Assembly: GCA_010909165.1 (NCBI GenBank)
Contig: MU008196.1
Span: 496,001 to 560,000, forward strand
Length of the DNA: 64,000 bases
Source: Anthoceros angustus
Lineage: Eukaryota > Streptophyta > Anthocerotopsida > Anthocerotales > Anthocerotaceae
Direction: 5' to 3'
The notes beneath the pieces are model-generated. The model saw only the letters and a program-made list of their open reading frames with translations. It ran no database searches and had not been told where the DNA came from. Every line of letters starts with the position of its first letter. Position 1 is the stretch's first letter. This document shows positions 31,785-41,637 of this stretch, piece after piece. The translations under genes were made by a program, and so were the position numbers.

Positions 31785-32942
31785 AGAGGGTGATCGGTGG
31801 GTGCGGCGAGGATCGACCACTTACGAACCCTCGCCACCAAACGCACAGGTCCAGCAATCGAGAGTGAAGTCGGAACAGCCGGGCCGTGGGGAATCGTACT
31901 CGAAATTGCGGGACAGCGGTGCACATGGGTGGTGCACATCTCAAAGTGGGTGCTGGTACACAAAGCCTGGAGGGTTAGCAGGCCGAGAAGCTGGCGGCTC
32001 ACTGCCGGATTGCAGGATCAGGAGGTCGTGGGTAGAACGACGACTGCCAATCACACGGATTGCACCGGTACTGACAGAATCAGGCCTTAGCTTGGGAAGA
32101 TCATGGCTGGCGGTGCCTGGATTGTCGATCGGTACTGTGGTGTGTAGCGAAGGAGGCAGCCAGGAGTGGCGCTAATTGAAGTCGCAAGTTGAGCGTTGTC
32201 ATCAGAAGCAAGTATGGGGAGCAACAGTCTTTGGATGCCACGGTTGGCGCGATTCTTGGCCGACACTCACGCATGCAATTTCCGGCAGCCGCGGCAAAAC
32301 AGCGGTGGCGAGCTTGAGTCAATGCTCACGGAGTCACGACCACCTAGGGAGGCCGAGGCCAGGTAGCACGTCCGGCGTCTGACCGGGGCGGAGGGTGATC
32401 GGTGGTGCGAGGATCGACCACTTACGAACCTCGCCACTAAACGCATGTGTCCTAATCGAGAGTGAAGTAGTAGGCCGTGGGGAATCGACTAAATTGGACA
32501 CATGGGTGGTGCACATCTCAAAGTGGGTGCCGTACACAAAGCTCGGAGGGTTAGCAGGCCGAGAAGCTGGCGGCTCACTGCCGGATTGCAGGATCAGGAG
32601 GTCGTGGGTAGAACGACGACTGCCAATCACACGGATTGCCGATCGGTAATCGGCCTTAGCTTGGGAAGATCATGGCTGGCGGTGCCTGGATTATCGATCA
32701 GGTGGCGCGGGCGCGAAGGAGGCAGGAGTGGCGCTAATTGAAGTCGCAAGTTGAGCGTTGTCATCAGAAGCAAGTATGGGGAGCAACCGGCCGGATGCCA
32801 CACTTGGCGCAGCGATTCTTGGCCGACACTCACTCAATTCCGAGCAAGAAGCGAGAGCAACGCGAGGGTGGCCAGGCTTGAGTCAATGCTCACGGAGTCA
32901 CGACCACCTAGGGGAGGCCAGGCCAAGGTAGCACGTCCCGAC
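31785..32942. repeat. ~0.6-kb tandem duplication within the chromovirus
   Basis: The block from GGTGATCGGTGG at 31,788 to the GGTAGCACGTC end near 32,372 recurs from 32,395 to about 32,942, with more deletions in the second copy. The second copy runs into the gag core. There is no conserved frame in either copy. The stretch 31,181-31,785 before it is also noncoding and contains several GTGAAATCC(C)GG-containing partial repeats. Confidence 0.85.
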
Positions 32943-33715
32943 GCGTACGACGGGACAGGAGACGCCACCGCCTTTGACCTCTGGAGCCATAGGACCCGAG
33001 CATATCTGGAGTTATGTGGCGCCAATCCCCAACAGCATGTTACCATCGCGGCCACATTTCTCAAAGACACGGCACTATTGTGGTGGATGCAGCAGCTGGA
33101 GGCCATCGCCCAAGGTACAATTACAGCCCCAACCACCCTCGACGGTTCTGCAGATGGTACGAGCCGAATTTGTACCTTTGGAGGGGAGACAAATGGCGAG
33201 GGAAAATTTGGCTAGGCGCCAACGTACGACGGTAGCATTGTACACACAAGAGTTTCGACGCCTCGTCCAAGCATCCCGGGGATCACCAACGACAAAATGC
33301 TAGATTGCTTTTCGCGAGGCTTGAAGCCGGCTGTCCGCAAGGACGTTGTAATGGCACGGTGCCGAACATTTGAGGACGCAGTCCAGGTCGACAAACTGAT
33401 GCGCTGTTTCATCAGTTTAAAGGGTGGTATAAGCAGCAACCCTCGGGGACGGAAGGGGCCCAGGACAATGCGACACCAATGGAACTCGGAACACTTCAGC
33501 CATTTTAGGGTCAGTGCTATACTTGCCAAGGATGGGGACACCGAGCACGAGACTGTCCACGCAACACTGGACGAGGCCGAGGTGGTCGGGGACGGGGTGG
33601 ACAACCACCGGCCCAACAGCAAGGACGGGGGCGAGGGAGACCTGCCCAGCAAAACAATAATGTCCAGATCGAAGAATTGCAAGACTCGGAAAACGAGGCT
33701 TTCCAGCAGCAGTAG
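32865..33715 (+). pseudogene. Chromovirus gag core with CCHC knuckle
   Basis: Retrotransposon gag core: F-D-L-W-S-H-R-T-R-A-Y-L-E-L, then T-A-L-L-W-W-M-Q-Q-L, then E-F-V-P-L-E-G-R-Q-M-A-R, then Y-T-Q-E-F-R-R-L-V-Q, then M-L-D-C-F-S-R-G-L-K. A knuckle C-Y-T-C-Q-G-W-G-H-R-A-R-D-C (CX2CX4HX4C, about 33,507-33,548) follows, with an Arg/Gly/Gln-rich tail and stop TAG at 33,713-33,715. Frameshifts near 33,140, 33,275 and between 33,400 and 33,500 split it. It would form the capsid and bind element RNA if intact. Confidence 0.85.
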
Positions 33716-33739
33716 GGCATCCTGCTGGGAGGAGTGGTG

Positions 33740-34200
33740 ACCATAGCCCTAGGGTCCGGCGACTTTTTACCATCCGAGGTCAAGTAAACAGTAAACTTTG
33801 TCGCATTTTACTCGACTCGGGTGCTAGTTCTAATTTTATGTCTAGGACTTTTGCTAAGCAGGGAGGTTGGGACACCCACCAGTTGTGTGGGCAGGTCCGG
33901 TTGGGACACCCACCAGTTGTGTGGGCAGGTCCGGTTGGCCAATGGCCAGTGTCAGGCTAATGCCACAATCAGCAATTATGTTAATTTACGCATGGGGGGG
34001 CACTGCGAGCGTCTCCGTTTCACCATCACCGATCTTGCCGAGGGGCATGATATCCTGCAGGGTATGCCTTGGTTAGAGGACCACAATCCAGTTATAACGT
34101 GGCCTGATCACGAGTTAACTGCGATTGGGGGCGCCTCAGCGTCTGGCGAACAACTCACGGAAGGAAGAGGAGGCGGTGCCGCAAATTTGACGCAGCACTA
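33740..34200 (+). pseudogene. Chromovirus protease with a 34-bp duplication
   Basis: The frame has L-L-D-S-G-A-S-S-N-F (about 33,807-33,836), a D-S-G-A retropepsin active site. Right after it, a 34-bp segment (GGTTGGGACACCCACCAGTT and 14 more bases) is doubled at 33,865 and 33,899. Since 34 is not a multiple of 3, the frame shifts. The distal block, with H-D-I-L-Q-G-M-P-W-L and N-P-V-I-T-W, continues in the other frame up to 34,199. Confidence 0.88.
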
Positions 34201-34209
34201 GAGTGTGCA

Positions 34210-35650
34210 TTGCGCAAGGGGACCAAGATCTTCAAAGAAACCGTATTTGTTATCAAGGAGAGGTCAGGTCCAACGCGACCGGACCGACATGTACATAGGA
34301 GATACCAAAGCGCTGCCATAATGGATGAGTTCAAGGGCGTCTTTGGTCGACACCGCGGCGGGATTGCCCCGCCTAGGGAGGTCGACCATCGTATCGAACT
34401 CATACCAGGCGAACACAGGCCGCCGTACCGGCCTGTGTACAGGATGTTCGCGCTAGAAATCGAGGAGGCCACACGTCAAGTGGAGGAGCTCTTGAGGAAG
34501 GGATATATTCGCCCATCCAAGTCCCCATACGGAGCCCCAATACTCTTCTCGCGGAAGAAGAACGGTAAGCTCCGCATGTGTATTGATTATCGGGGACTGA
34601 ACAGTCTAACGAAGAAGAACACGTTTCCGCTACCACGGATTGATGAGTTACTGGAGGGACTTGCTGGTGCGCGATTCTTCTCCAAACTCGACCTAGCCAG
34701 TGGCTACCATCAGATCCGCATCGCCAACGGGGACGAGGAGAAGACAGCGTTCAACACTCGACACGGCCACTATGAGTGGCTCGTGATGTCGTTCGGAATG
34801 ACTAATGCGCCAGCCACCTTTCAGACACTGATGAACGGAGTATTTCAGGGGATGATCAACAGAGGAATCTTGGTGTACCTCGATGATATCCTGGTGTATG
34901 GGAGAACCAGGGAGGAGCATGACAAGAATCTATGCGAAGCCCCTCGGCTTAGCGGCCGGTTATATGCGTGCGCGTGCGAACCTGCGGCGGCAAGTGGAGT
35001 ACTTAGGGCATATCATCAATGCTCGAGGTGTCCAAGTCGACCCCGCCAAGGTAGCAGTTATACAGGCCTGGCCTATACCGAGTAAAGTACAGGACCTACA
35101 GAGTTTCCTCGGGTTGGCTTCCTACTATCGCAAGTTTATCTCGAACTTTGCGCACATAGCAGCCCCACTCACACTGCTGTTGCAACAGGAGGTTCCTTGG
35201 GCGTGGCAGAAGGAGCAGGCGGCGGCCTTTGAAGCAATTAAACAGGCACTAACCACTGCCCCAGTGCTTGTGTATCCTGACCCCCAGCTGCCATTTGTCG
35301 TCACTACGGACGCCTCCGACCTAGCTATCGGAGCCGTACTTCAGCAGGATCAGGGGCAGGGTCTACAACCAGTAGCATACTTCTCAAGGAAACTCCAAGG
35401 AGCGGAACTCAATTGGACGACGAACGAGAAGGAGACGCTGGCACAAGTGTTGGCCATCAAGAACTGGTGCTGTTTTTTGGAAGGTACCTCGTTCGTTTTA
35501 CAGACTGACCACTGCCGCTTGTTTATCTACAAACCCAGCGGCAACTGTCACGGAAGCAAGCCCGTTGGCTGGAGTTCCTGCAACAGTATCATTACGAGGT
35601 GCAGTACGTGAAGGGTCGGGTGAATCAAGCTGCTGATGCACTGAGTCGTC
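34210..35650 (+). pseudogene. Chromovirus reverse transcriptase and RNase H
   Basis: RT blocks are in order: K-G-Y-I-R-P-S-K-S-P-Y-G-A-P-I-L-F, R-M-C-I-D-Y-R-G-L-N, F-S-K-L-D-L-A-S-G-Y-H-Q-I (first catalytic Asp), F-G-M-T-N-A-P-A-T-F and the V-Y-L-D-D box at 34,873-34,887. All catalytic residues are present. A frameshift near 34,930 moves to the next frame (34,940-35,510), which carries Y-L-G-H-I-I, F-L-G-L-A-S-Y-Y-R-K-F-I and the RNase H block T-D-A-S-D-L-A-I-G-A-V-L with Y-F-S-R-K-L. Another shift near 35,508 leads to V-K-G-R-V-N-Q-A-A-D-A-L-S-R. Confidence 0.93.
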
Positions 35651-36565
35651 TCCAGGCTAACTCCGTGTCGACGACGACACATGTTCAAACAGACTGGCAG
35701 GAGCAGATCCGTAGTGCGCTTGCTGTTGATGCCACGGCGGTCGAAGCTCGCAAAGCTATACAGGACGGATCCATTGGTGGCGGGGAGCATGACGGGTTGC
35801 TATGGCATTCAGCCAAGCTCTTTATTCCACAGTTGCCACATATCCGCCGGGAGATCATTGCTGAAGCCCATGATTCACCATCAGCTGGCCACCAGGGTAT
35901 TCAACGGACGCTACTAGCTGTCCAACAGACCTTTTACTAGCCCCAACTGGCTCAGGAAGTACGTGACTATGTAGAACTGTGCGATACTTGTCAGCGGAAT
36001 AAGGCACCCCGACGGAAGCCTGCAGGGTTACTCCAACCGCTCCCTGTCCCGCTCATGCCTTGGGACCAAGTCACTATGGATTTCATTGTCGGCCTTCCCC
36101 CAACACAGGCAGGCCACAATGCGCTCCTAGTCTTCACCGACAAACTAACACGTTATGTAATCGCTGCAGCCACAATCGATACTTGCATATGAGCAAAGCG
36201 ACTTCCTTTGAGTGGTGTATCACAAGATGGTCTCCCACCGCTCATTGTCGATGATCGAGACCCGCGGTTTCTGTGGCACTCGCAGCGTGTGCATGCAGGA
36301 CTAAGGACTAAGCTATGCTTTTCAACAGCCTTTCATCCACAGACGGACGGCGCTACAGAACGCGCCAACCAAGTTCTTGAAGATATGCTGCAAGCATACA
36401 CCGGACTCCAACAGGAGCGCTGGGATGAGCATCTTCACTTTGCGGAGTTCGCATACAACAACGCCACCAACAGTTCTACAGGCGTCTCTCCGTTTATGTT
36501 CAACAAGGGATGTCCCCGTAGCCACGGAGTTTCTAACGACACGGATTGCCCTACAGGAACAAGCT
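35650..36565 (+). pseudogene. Chromovirus integrase core, with nonsense codon
   Basis: The HHCC zinc region has H-D-S-P-S-A-G-H-Q-G and, after a TAG at 35,938-35,940 where the family has Trp (F-Y-W-P), C-D-T-C-Q-R-N-K. The DDE core has D in V-T-M-D-F-I-V-G-L-P (GAT 36,079-36,081), D in V-D-D-R-D-P-R-F (about 36,252) and E in G-A-T-E-R-A-N-Q (about 36,358). A further stop at about 36,190 and a frameshift near 36,515 are present. All three acidic residues survive. Confidence 0.9.
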
Positions 36566-37066
36566 AGACGCCTCGCTCATGAGGCACAGAACCGCCAGGC
36601 ACAGGCAGCAAATCGACACCGGCGGCCACAGGAGCTCCAAGTCGGCGACTTCGTCCTCCTATCAGCACGCAACCTACCTCCCATCGTCGGCGTCCGGAAA
36701 CTATCACCACGTTTCTTTGGTCCTTACCAAATCATACGCCAGGTAGGCCCCGTCGCTTATGAGCTTGCTTTACCTCCCAAGTCCCGTTTGCACCCTGTGT
36801 TCCACACCTCTCTCCTCAAACCCTATCATGGTCCTCCTCCCCCACGCCCACCCCCTATCCCTACTGACACAGGTCCCGAGTACGAGGTTGAAGCTGTACT
36901 TCGACATCGCCTCATCAAGAAGAAGCTCCAGCTTTTAGTTCTTTGGCAAGGATACCCACTATCCGACGCCACGTGGGAACCACAGGATCATCTCAAACGC
37001 ACCCGCATCCTTCACGACTACCTTGTACGTCATCAACTCCGTTACCCCCGCCGTGGTCGGCTTTAA
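36515..37066 (+). pseudogene. Chromovirus integrase C-terminus with chromodomain
   Basis: The segment after the integrase core has L-Q-V-G-D-F-V-L-L-S, then L-S-P-R-F-F-G-P-Y-Q-I-I and L-H-P-V-F-H-T-S-L-L-K. A chromodomain follows at about 36,876-37,010 (P-E-Y-E-V-E-A-V-L, then L-V-L-W-Q-G-Y and A-T-W-E-P). The chromodomain marks this element as a chromovirus; in this group it is thought to guide integration toward particular chromatin. The two aromatic residues of the cage region visible here are Y (in E-Y-E-V) and W (in T-W-E-P). It ends with stop at 37,064-37,066, 13 bp before the 3' LTR. Confidence 0.93.
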
Positions 37067-37079
37067 ACCCCGGGTGAGT

Positions 37080-37263
37080 TGTCACGACATAGGGTTAGGG
37101 TAACCATGGTTAAGAGGTATAGTTAGGTTAAGAGGTATAGTTAGGGTTAGGGTAACCATGAGTGTAAAGGCTACTTAAGCCACAATCAGTCGTAATGAAG
37201 GCAGAGCTAGTTGTGTGCTTCCACGCCCATTGCTCGATCGCAGCCAAGTTCATGGCTATTACA
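37080..37263 (+). repeat. 3' LTR of the chromovirus
   Basis: 184 bp, same ends as the 5' LTR and one mismatch (A at the position equivalent to G30561). It is followed by the target duplication TTCGT. Confidence 0.95.
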
Positions 37264-38010
37264 TTCGTCATCACTTGGTCCAACTTCTCCAGCATTGTCA
37301 TCACTATCTTCAGCAACACTTTGACTCGCAGGCTGCATGAAGCCTGCGAGTCAAAGTGCTGCTCCCTTATGGAGCTCACAGAGCTTATCCCTTATCACTT
37401 TTTTGTCCACCGCTTACAAATATTTCCGTGCGTTCAACACAAACCTATAATATAGGATGACTGTTTCAATCACAAACACCTCCTGTATGTTTTTTGGGTA
37501 ATGGACCTTATTCCCTTTTTTCCTCGGCATCAGACCAGATGGGTTGGCACTCTGATGGACTATGTATTCCTTCTGCACATATCTCCCTTCGTACGCATCT
37601 ATGTGCTCGGTCCGATACCAATGGATAAAAAAGTGAGATCATGGTGCATCTAGCTTTGCGTCAATGACCTCCCCAATCCAGAATGGCCTATTATGCGTTT
37701 TTGTAGTGCACGACATTGCCGGAAACATCCCCTTCTGGATTTCCGTTATGTCCCCATTCATCCGCGCCATTCCCGCTGTTGCCTTCTGGCATTTTGATAT
37801 GCCCCCAAGTACATATCACGCTGTGGGATGTCCTCAATAATGCCTCATCCGGCCAAAGCTTCATCCGCACTTGAAGTAGTCGGTTGTATGATCCATACGC
37901 ACGAAAACCACTTCAAGGACACTCTAGCATTAGCCCGATATTATTCTCCACAATGACAGTAATCTCCTTCTGGTCCACCCAAAAGGCTTCCCACTACTTG
38001 TACTCTTCAG
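37264..38010 (-). pseudogene. DUF7869-type repeat, C-terminal coding region interrupted by the chromovirus
   Basis: Minus strand, 37,990 down to 37,264. It is related to 3,850-4,500 on the plus strand: G-W-T-R-R and P-F-W-I-G-E-V-I-D-A-K, then D-A-Y-E-G-R-Y, then N-I-Q-E-V-F-V-I-E-T-V-I-L-Y-Y and A-V-D-K-K-V-I-R-D-K-L. The acidic tail is cut at 37,264 by the chromovirus and ends beyond it at 30,360. A 52-bp hairpin sits in the coding region at 37,312-37,363. Confidence 0.65.
37312..37363. repeat. Long inverted repeat (hairpin)
   Basis: The left arm, ending CACTTTGACTCGCAGGCT, is separated by the 6-base loop GCATGA from the right arm AGCCTGCGAGTCAAAGTG. Arms are 23 bp with a single mismatch. 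The related copies at 4.42 kb and 39.9 kb contain only one arm-like sequence, so the inverted copy arose here. Confidence 0.93.
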
Positions 38011-39250
38011 CAGTCACCTATGGATGCAAATCTTTTAACCCTTCCTGCAAATAGTGGGAGTAGAATTAGAAGTGCGGAACTTACTGTAGAACAATATGAA
38101 GTTTCTATGGGTTCCATCCCACCTGAACCAATCCTCAACACGATATCTTTCGAAGGGGGTGAATATTCACGAAGAGGGTTTTGTGACATATATCCTCTGA
38201 AGGGGTTTCACATGGGTCTTGTGGTGGTTTTGAGGTATGAATGAATATAAAGCGAGAAAAGAAGGGTGGAAATTCATGTGAACCCGGTGATACAAGGTCC
38301 ATTTCATGCCGTGAAGGGGTTATGGTGCAAGAGGTAACCCTATTTGGGGTGCATTTAAGACCCATGACAAGGGCCATTCTTTGCCGGTCCTGCGGTCTTT
38401 CTCGCACAACAACCCTAAAGATTCGTAAAAAGCACGGTGATCAAAATTGGATGAGAGGCGAACCTGGCGGGAGCAAAGCATGTCGAGGAGTAGGGGCGCC
38501 GGTAGTGCCTCTGACATTGCGGAAACATCCCTTGATTTCCGTTATGTCCCCATTCATCCGCGCCATTCCCGCTGTTGCCTTCTGGCATTTTGATATGCCC
38601 CCAAGTACATATCACGCTGTGGGATGTCCCTCAATAATGCCTCATCCAGCAAAGCTTCATCCGGCACTTGAAGTAGTCCGGTTGTATGATCCACTTCTGC
38701 ACTTGAAAACCACTTCCAAGGACACTCTAGCATTAGCCCGATATTATTCTCCACAATGACAGTAATCTCCTTCTGGTCCACCCAAAAGGCTTCCCACTAC
38801 TTGTACTCTTCAGCAGTCACCTATGGATGCAAATCTTTTAACCCTTCCTGCAAATAGTGGGAGTAGAATTAGAAGTGCGGAACTTACTGTAGAACAATAT
38901 GAAGTTTCTATGGGTTCCATCCCACCTGAACCAATCCTCAACACGATATCTTTCGAAGGGGGTGAATATTCACGAAGAGGGTTTTGTGACATATATCCTC
39001 TGAAGGGGGTTTCACATGGGTCTTGAACTGGTGGTTTTTGAGGTATGAATGAATATAAGGCAGAAAAGAAGGGTGGAAATTCATGTGAACCAGTGATACA
39101 AGGTCCATTTCATGCCAGCGAAGGGTTATGGTGCAAGAGGTAACCCTATTTGGGGTGCATTTAAGACCCATGACAAGGGCCATTGTTGGGCACGGCATCA
39201 TCGCGGGTCTTTCTCGCACAACAACCCTAAAGATTCGTAAAAAGCACGGT
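38011..39250 (-). repeat. Tandem 803-bp copies of the DUF7869-type repeat end
   Basis: ATGGATGCAAATCTTTTAAC occurs at 38,020 (within CACCTATGGATGC) and 38,823, exactly 803 bp apart, and the flanks match for about 700 bp. Each copy carries the 75-bp end repeat ending CACGATATCTTTCGAA on the plus strand. In the copy at 38,790-38,512, coding sequence is joined directly to 3' noncoding sequence by an internal deletion. Confidence 0.88.
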
Positions 39251-40145
39251 GATCAAAATTGGATGAGAGGCGAACCCGCTGATGGCCGGGGAGCAAAGCA
39301 TGTTTGAGGAGTAGGGCGCCGGCGCGCCTTTCCGGCATTGCGATGATGCCTTGCGAAAGGCGGAGTAGCAGCCCATAGCGGGATGTGTGTACAAAAGACT
39401 TTGGGTGTGGGGTGGTGGGTGGCTTCGCACACCCTCAATTGTGCCGCAAATATAATCACATGGTTCGATCCCCATGCAATCGATGAATGAAGAAAAGTGT
39501 GGGGCAACCGGTTCCCGCCAACATATCGCCGCAGAAAAACATGCCGCAGCTCATCGTGTGTTACTGTTAGTATGCCGCAATGCCGAGCGCAACTACCACC
39601 ACACTCCCACATGTCCTTCCGCATGTAATGGAAAAAGGCTTGAACATTGGAAGTTATTAAGCATGGGAAGTCTACAAGCACAGAGCAGCACAACCAAATT
39701 CCTATCATGGGCCTAGACTCTTTTCGAAATATGTCTGCGCTTGGAAATGTGCACTCCAAACTACAGGAATTGAGCTTCACGCATAACCTCACCAATTGCC
39801 CGTTGAAGATGACCTAACATTCAGAGGGTTTCCTACTCTTCGCCAGACTCCACGCCATCATCTTCGTTGGGCACGGCATCATGACCATCATCTTCACTAT
39901 CCTCGGTGGCACTTTGACTCGCTGGTTGAATAAAGCCTCGCAATTCAATTAAGTTATTCTTGATTGCCTTCTTATCCACAGTACAAATGTTTCCGTCAAG
40001 TTGAACTCATAATAGAGGATGACCGTTTGGTGAACAAAAACCTCTACTTACACGATTTCTCTGACGGTCTCAAAGTAATGCTATGCTTCACGTTTTGGGT
40101 ACTGAACATGCCCATATATTCTTGAGCGAAGCACATAGTAGTCTG
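39251..40145 (-). pseudogene. Further DUF7869-type repeat copy, C-terminus and 3' flank
   Basis: Minus strand. About 40,020-39,838 encodes the V-D-K-K-A-I-K-type helix and the acidic tail ending G-V-E-S-G-E-E stop, nearly the same as 4,370-4,520. The 3' flank runs from 39,837 to 39,251 and matches 4,521-5,050. Coding sequence upstream of 40,145 is not recognisable. Confidence 0.65.
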
Positions 40146-40244
40146 AATGAATGAATGAAAATAGGTCCATAGGTGTTTTTGAAAATGTGTGCAACCATGG
40201 CATGAGAGGAGTTTCAATATACACATCCATAAAGAGAACGCCGG

Positions 40245-40340
40245 GCCCTTCCCCAACAAGCCTTGTACATGGGCGCGGCCGGCCTCCCCTAACAAGCCTT
40301 GTACATGGGCGCGGCGGCCCTCAGCCTTGTACATGGGCTG
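40245..40340. repeat. GCCTTGTACATGGGC triplet repeat
   Basis: GCCTTGTACATGGGC is present three times within 90 bp, twice preceded by AACAA and followed by GCGGC. No coding meaning is seen. Confidence 0.85.
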
Positions 40341-40385
40341 CCATTGATAAAATAAATAATTAGTGCTTCTAATGTGTTTCAACCT

Positions 40386-40460
40386 AGGATAGTTACTCAA
40401 GTGGTTTGGAAACAATGTGTGCATGAATAGGTCATGGGTTCGAGTCCTGTAGAGGCATGA
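40386..40460 (+). other. tRNA-like pol III promoter boxes (possible SINE head)
   Basis: AGTTACTCAAGTGG (40,391-40,404) resembles an A box and GGTTCGAGTCC (40,437-40,447) is a perfect B box, 33 bp apart. The sequence does not fold into a standard tRNA by eye and no intact anticodon arm is visible. It is a candidate tRNA-derived SINE head or tRNA relic. No poly(A) or target duplication was identified. Confidence 0.4.
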
Positions 40461-41394
40461 AAAACTTCTTGTTGATTTTATGGGCGCATGGGCACGGCCA
40501 TTTAAGGGCGCTAGCATGCCCCTCTATTGAGGCTGACTTGAGGTGTGCAGGATATATTCCACAACGGATCCATGGGTATGAGGTTTTGCGGATCTTGTGA
40601 AGAATTGACATTAGAGGCCCACCGGAGGGCTTGCAGTCAGGCAAAGGAGGTGTGTATCAACGAAGGACTCTTTGAAAGCGCGGTGGTTTCTTTGAATGCT
40701 CGTCATGAAGACCAAAGCGGGAGGGAGCGAAGACTCAAGGGCTTTGGGCGAGCGATAGCTTTGATGAGCAGGCTGGGCGGATTGAAATTTGGTCATCGTG
40801 ATGGATTGAGTCCGCTCTAGCACCGATGAGTCACAAGTTAGTCATAGAGAGTAGGTTCTTTACGTAGGCACCTAGATGTGCTTCTTCTACGTGTTCGTAA
40901 TAACTTTTGGACCCGTTGTAGTGAGGCAATTGATGATCTCATTTTCCCTCTTCCTCAAAAACAAAGCGAAGGCGGCCGGCCTTCCTTATTTATTGTCTTT
41001 GTGTGTTGGAAGCGGGTTTTCATGATAACTACTCGTTGAAAAGCAGTCGACCTTTCTTGAAAGCGAGGCCAAAGCATATTTCGGGACTGTGTGGAATGTG
41101 CTAAGAGGGTTTCCATGTCACAGAAGGGGGTTCGGATATTCACCCCCTTCGAAAGATATCGTGTTCCTCCCTGACCATGCTGATTCCTTGCGATGCCCAA
41201 AATCAAGAATTCCCTGTCTTAGATTCCTTGCTAAAGGTCGAGCCCGAATATGAGGTAGCACTACTAGGGAGAGGGGTGTTTCACAAAACCCCTTTTGCAA
41301 ATCCCCCAATGTTTACAACGTCAAACCACGTTTCAATTGTTTCTCACCTCAACGCCTTGACCGTTTCAGACTCAAACACACACGTTTATCGTTT
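40461..41394. other. No gene recognised; repeat scraps
   Basis: The 91-codon plus frame at 40,545-40,820 has no domain I recognise. At 41,128-41,163 there is a short copy of the DUF7869-family end repeat (TATTCACCCCCTTCGAAAGA). The rest is unassigned. Confidence 0.45.
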
Positions 41395-41515
41395 TACGAC
41401 TAACTGCTCGTAACGTCCACCGAACAGGCCTGGCGTGACCAAACGTTTAAGGACTCGTTCGCGTCCGTATCATTCCAGTCTGTCGCTCGTTCTTCTAGTC
41501 CGTTCCTCTCACCAC
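41395..41515 (+). repeat. Fragment of the LTR-like block seen at 48.8 kb
   Basis: CCAAACGTTTAAGGACTCGT and flanks match 48,784-48,905, and the same sequence lies inverted near 21.8 kb. This is a third, truncated copy of the family. Confidence 0.8.
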
Positions 41516-41637
41516 TCTCGCTACACACAAAACACCTCCGTTGTAAATTGGTTTAAGTTTCGCTGATGTGGCAAGTTTTAAGACTCGGTTTACAACGGGG
41601 GTTTCTAGTTGGATGATGTGGCACTCTTTTGGGTGCT

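Larger units (their letters stand above)
30383..37263 (+). mobile_element. Ty3/gypsy chromovirus with LTRs and target duplication
   Basis: A structurally complete LTR retrotransposon of 6,881 bp. The 184-bp LTRs start TGTCACGACATAGGG and end TTACA; they differ at one base (G versus A in GGCT[G/A]TTACA). The 5-bp target duplication TTCGT is perfect (30,378-30,382 and 37,264-37,268). The order is 5' LTR, tRNA-iMet primer site, N-terminal ORF, duplicated spacer, gag with CCHC, protease, RT, RNase H, integrase, chromodomain, 3' LTR. It is inserted in a DUF7869-type repeat. Coding regions carry several frameshifts, a 34-bp duplication and a nonsense codon, so this copy cannot make its own full polyprotein. 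Confidence 0.95.

Noticed and set aside
41165-41190. About 20 bp shared with 52,645-52,670 (CCTCCCT-ACCATGCTGATTCC)
   Set aside because: Too short and isolated; flanks do not match, so no repeat is called.
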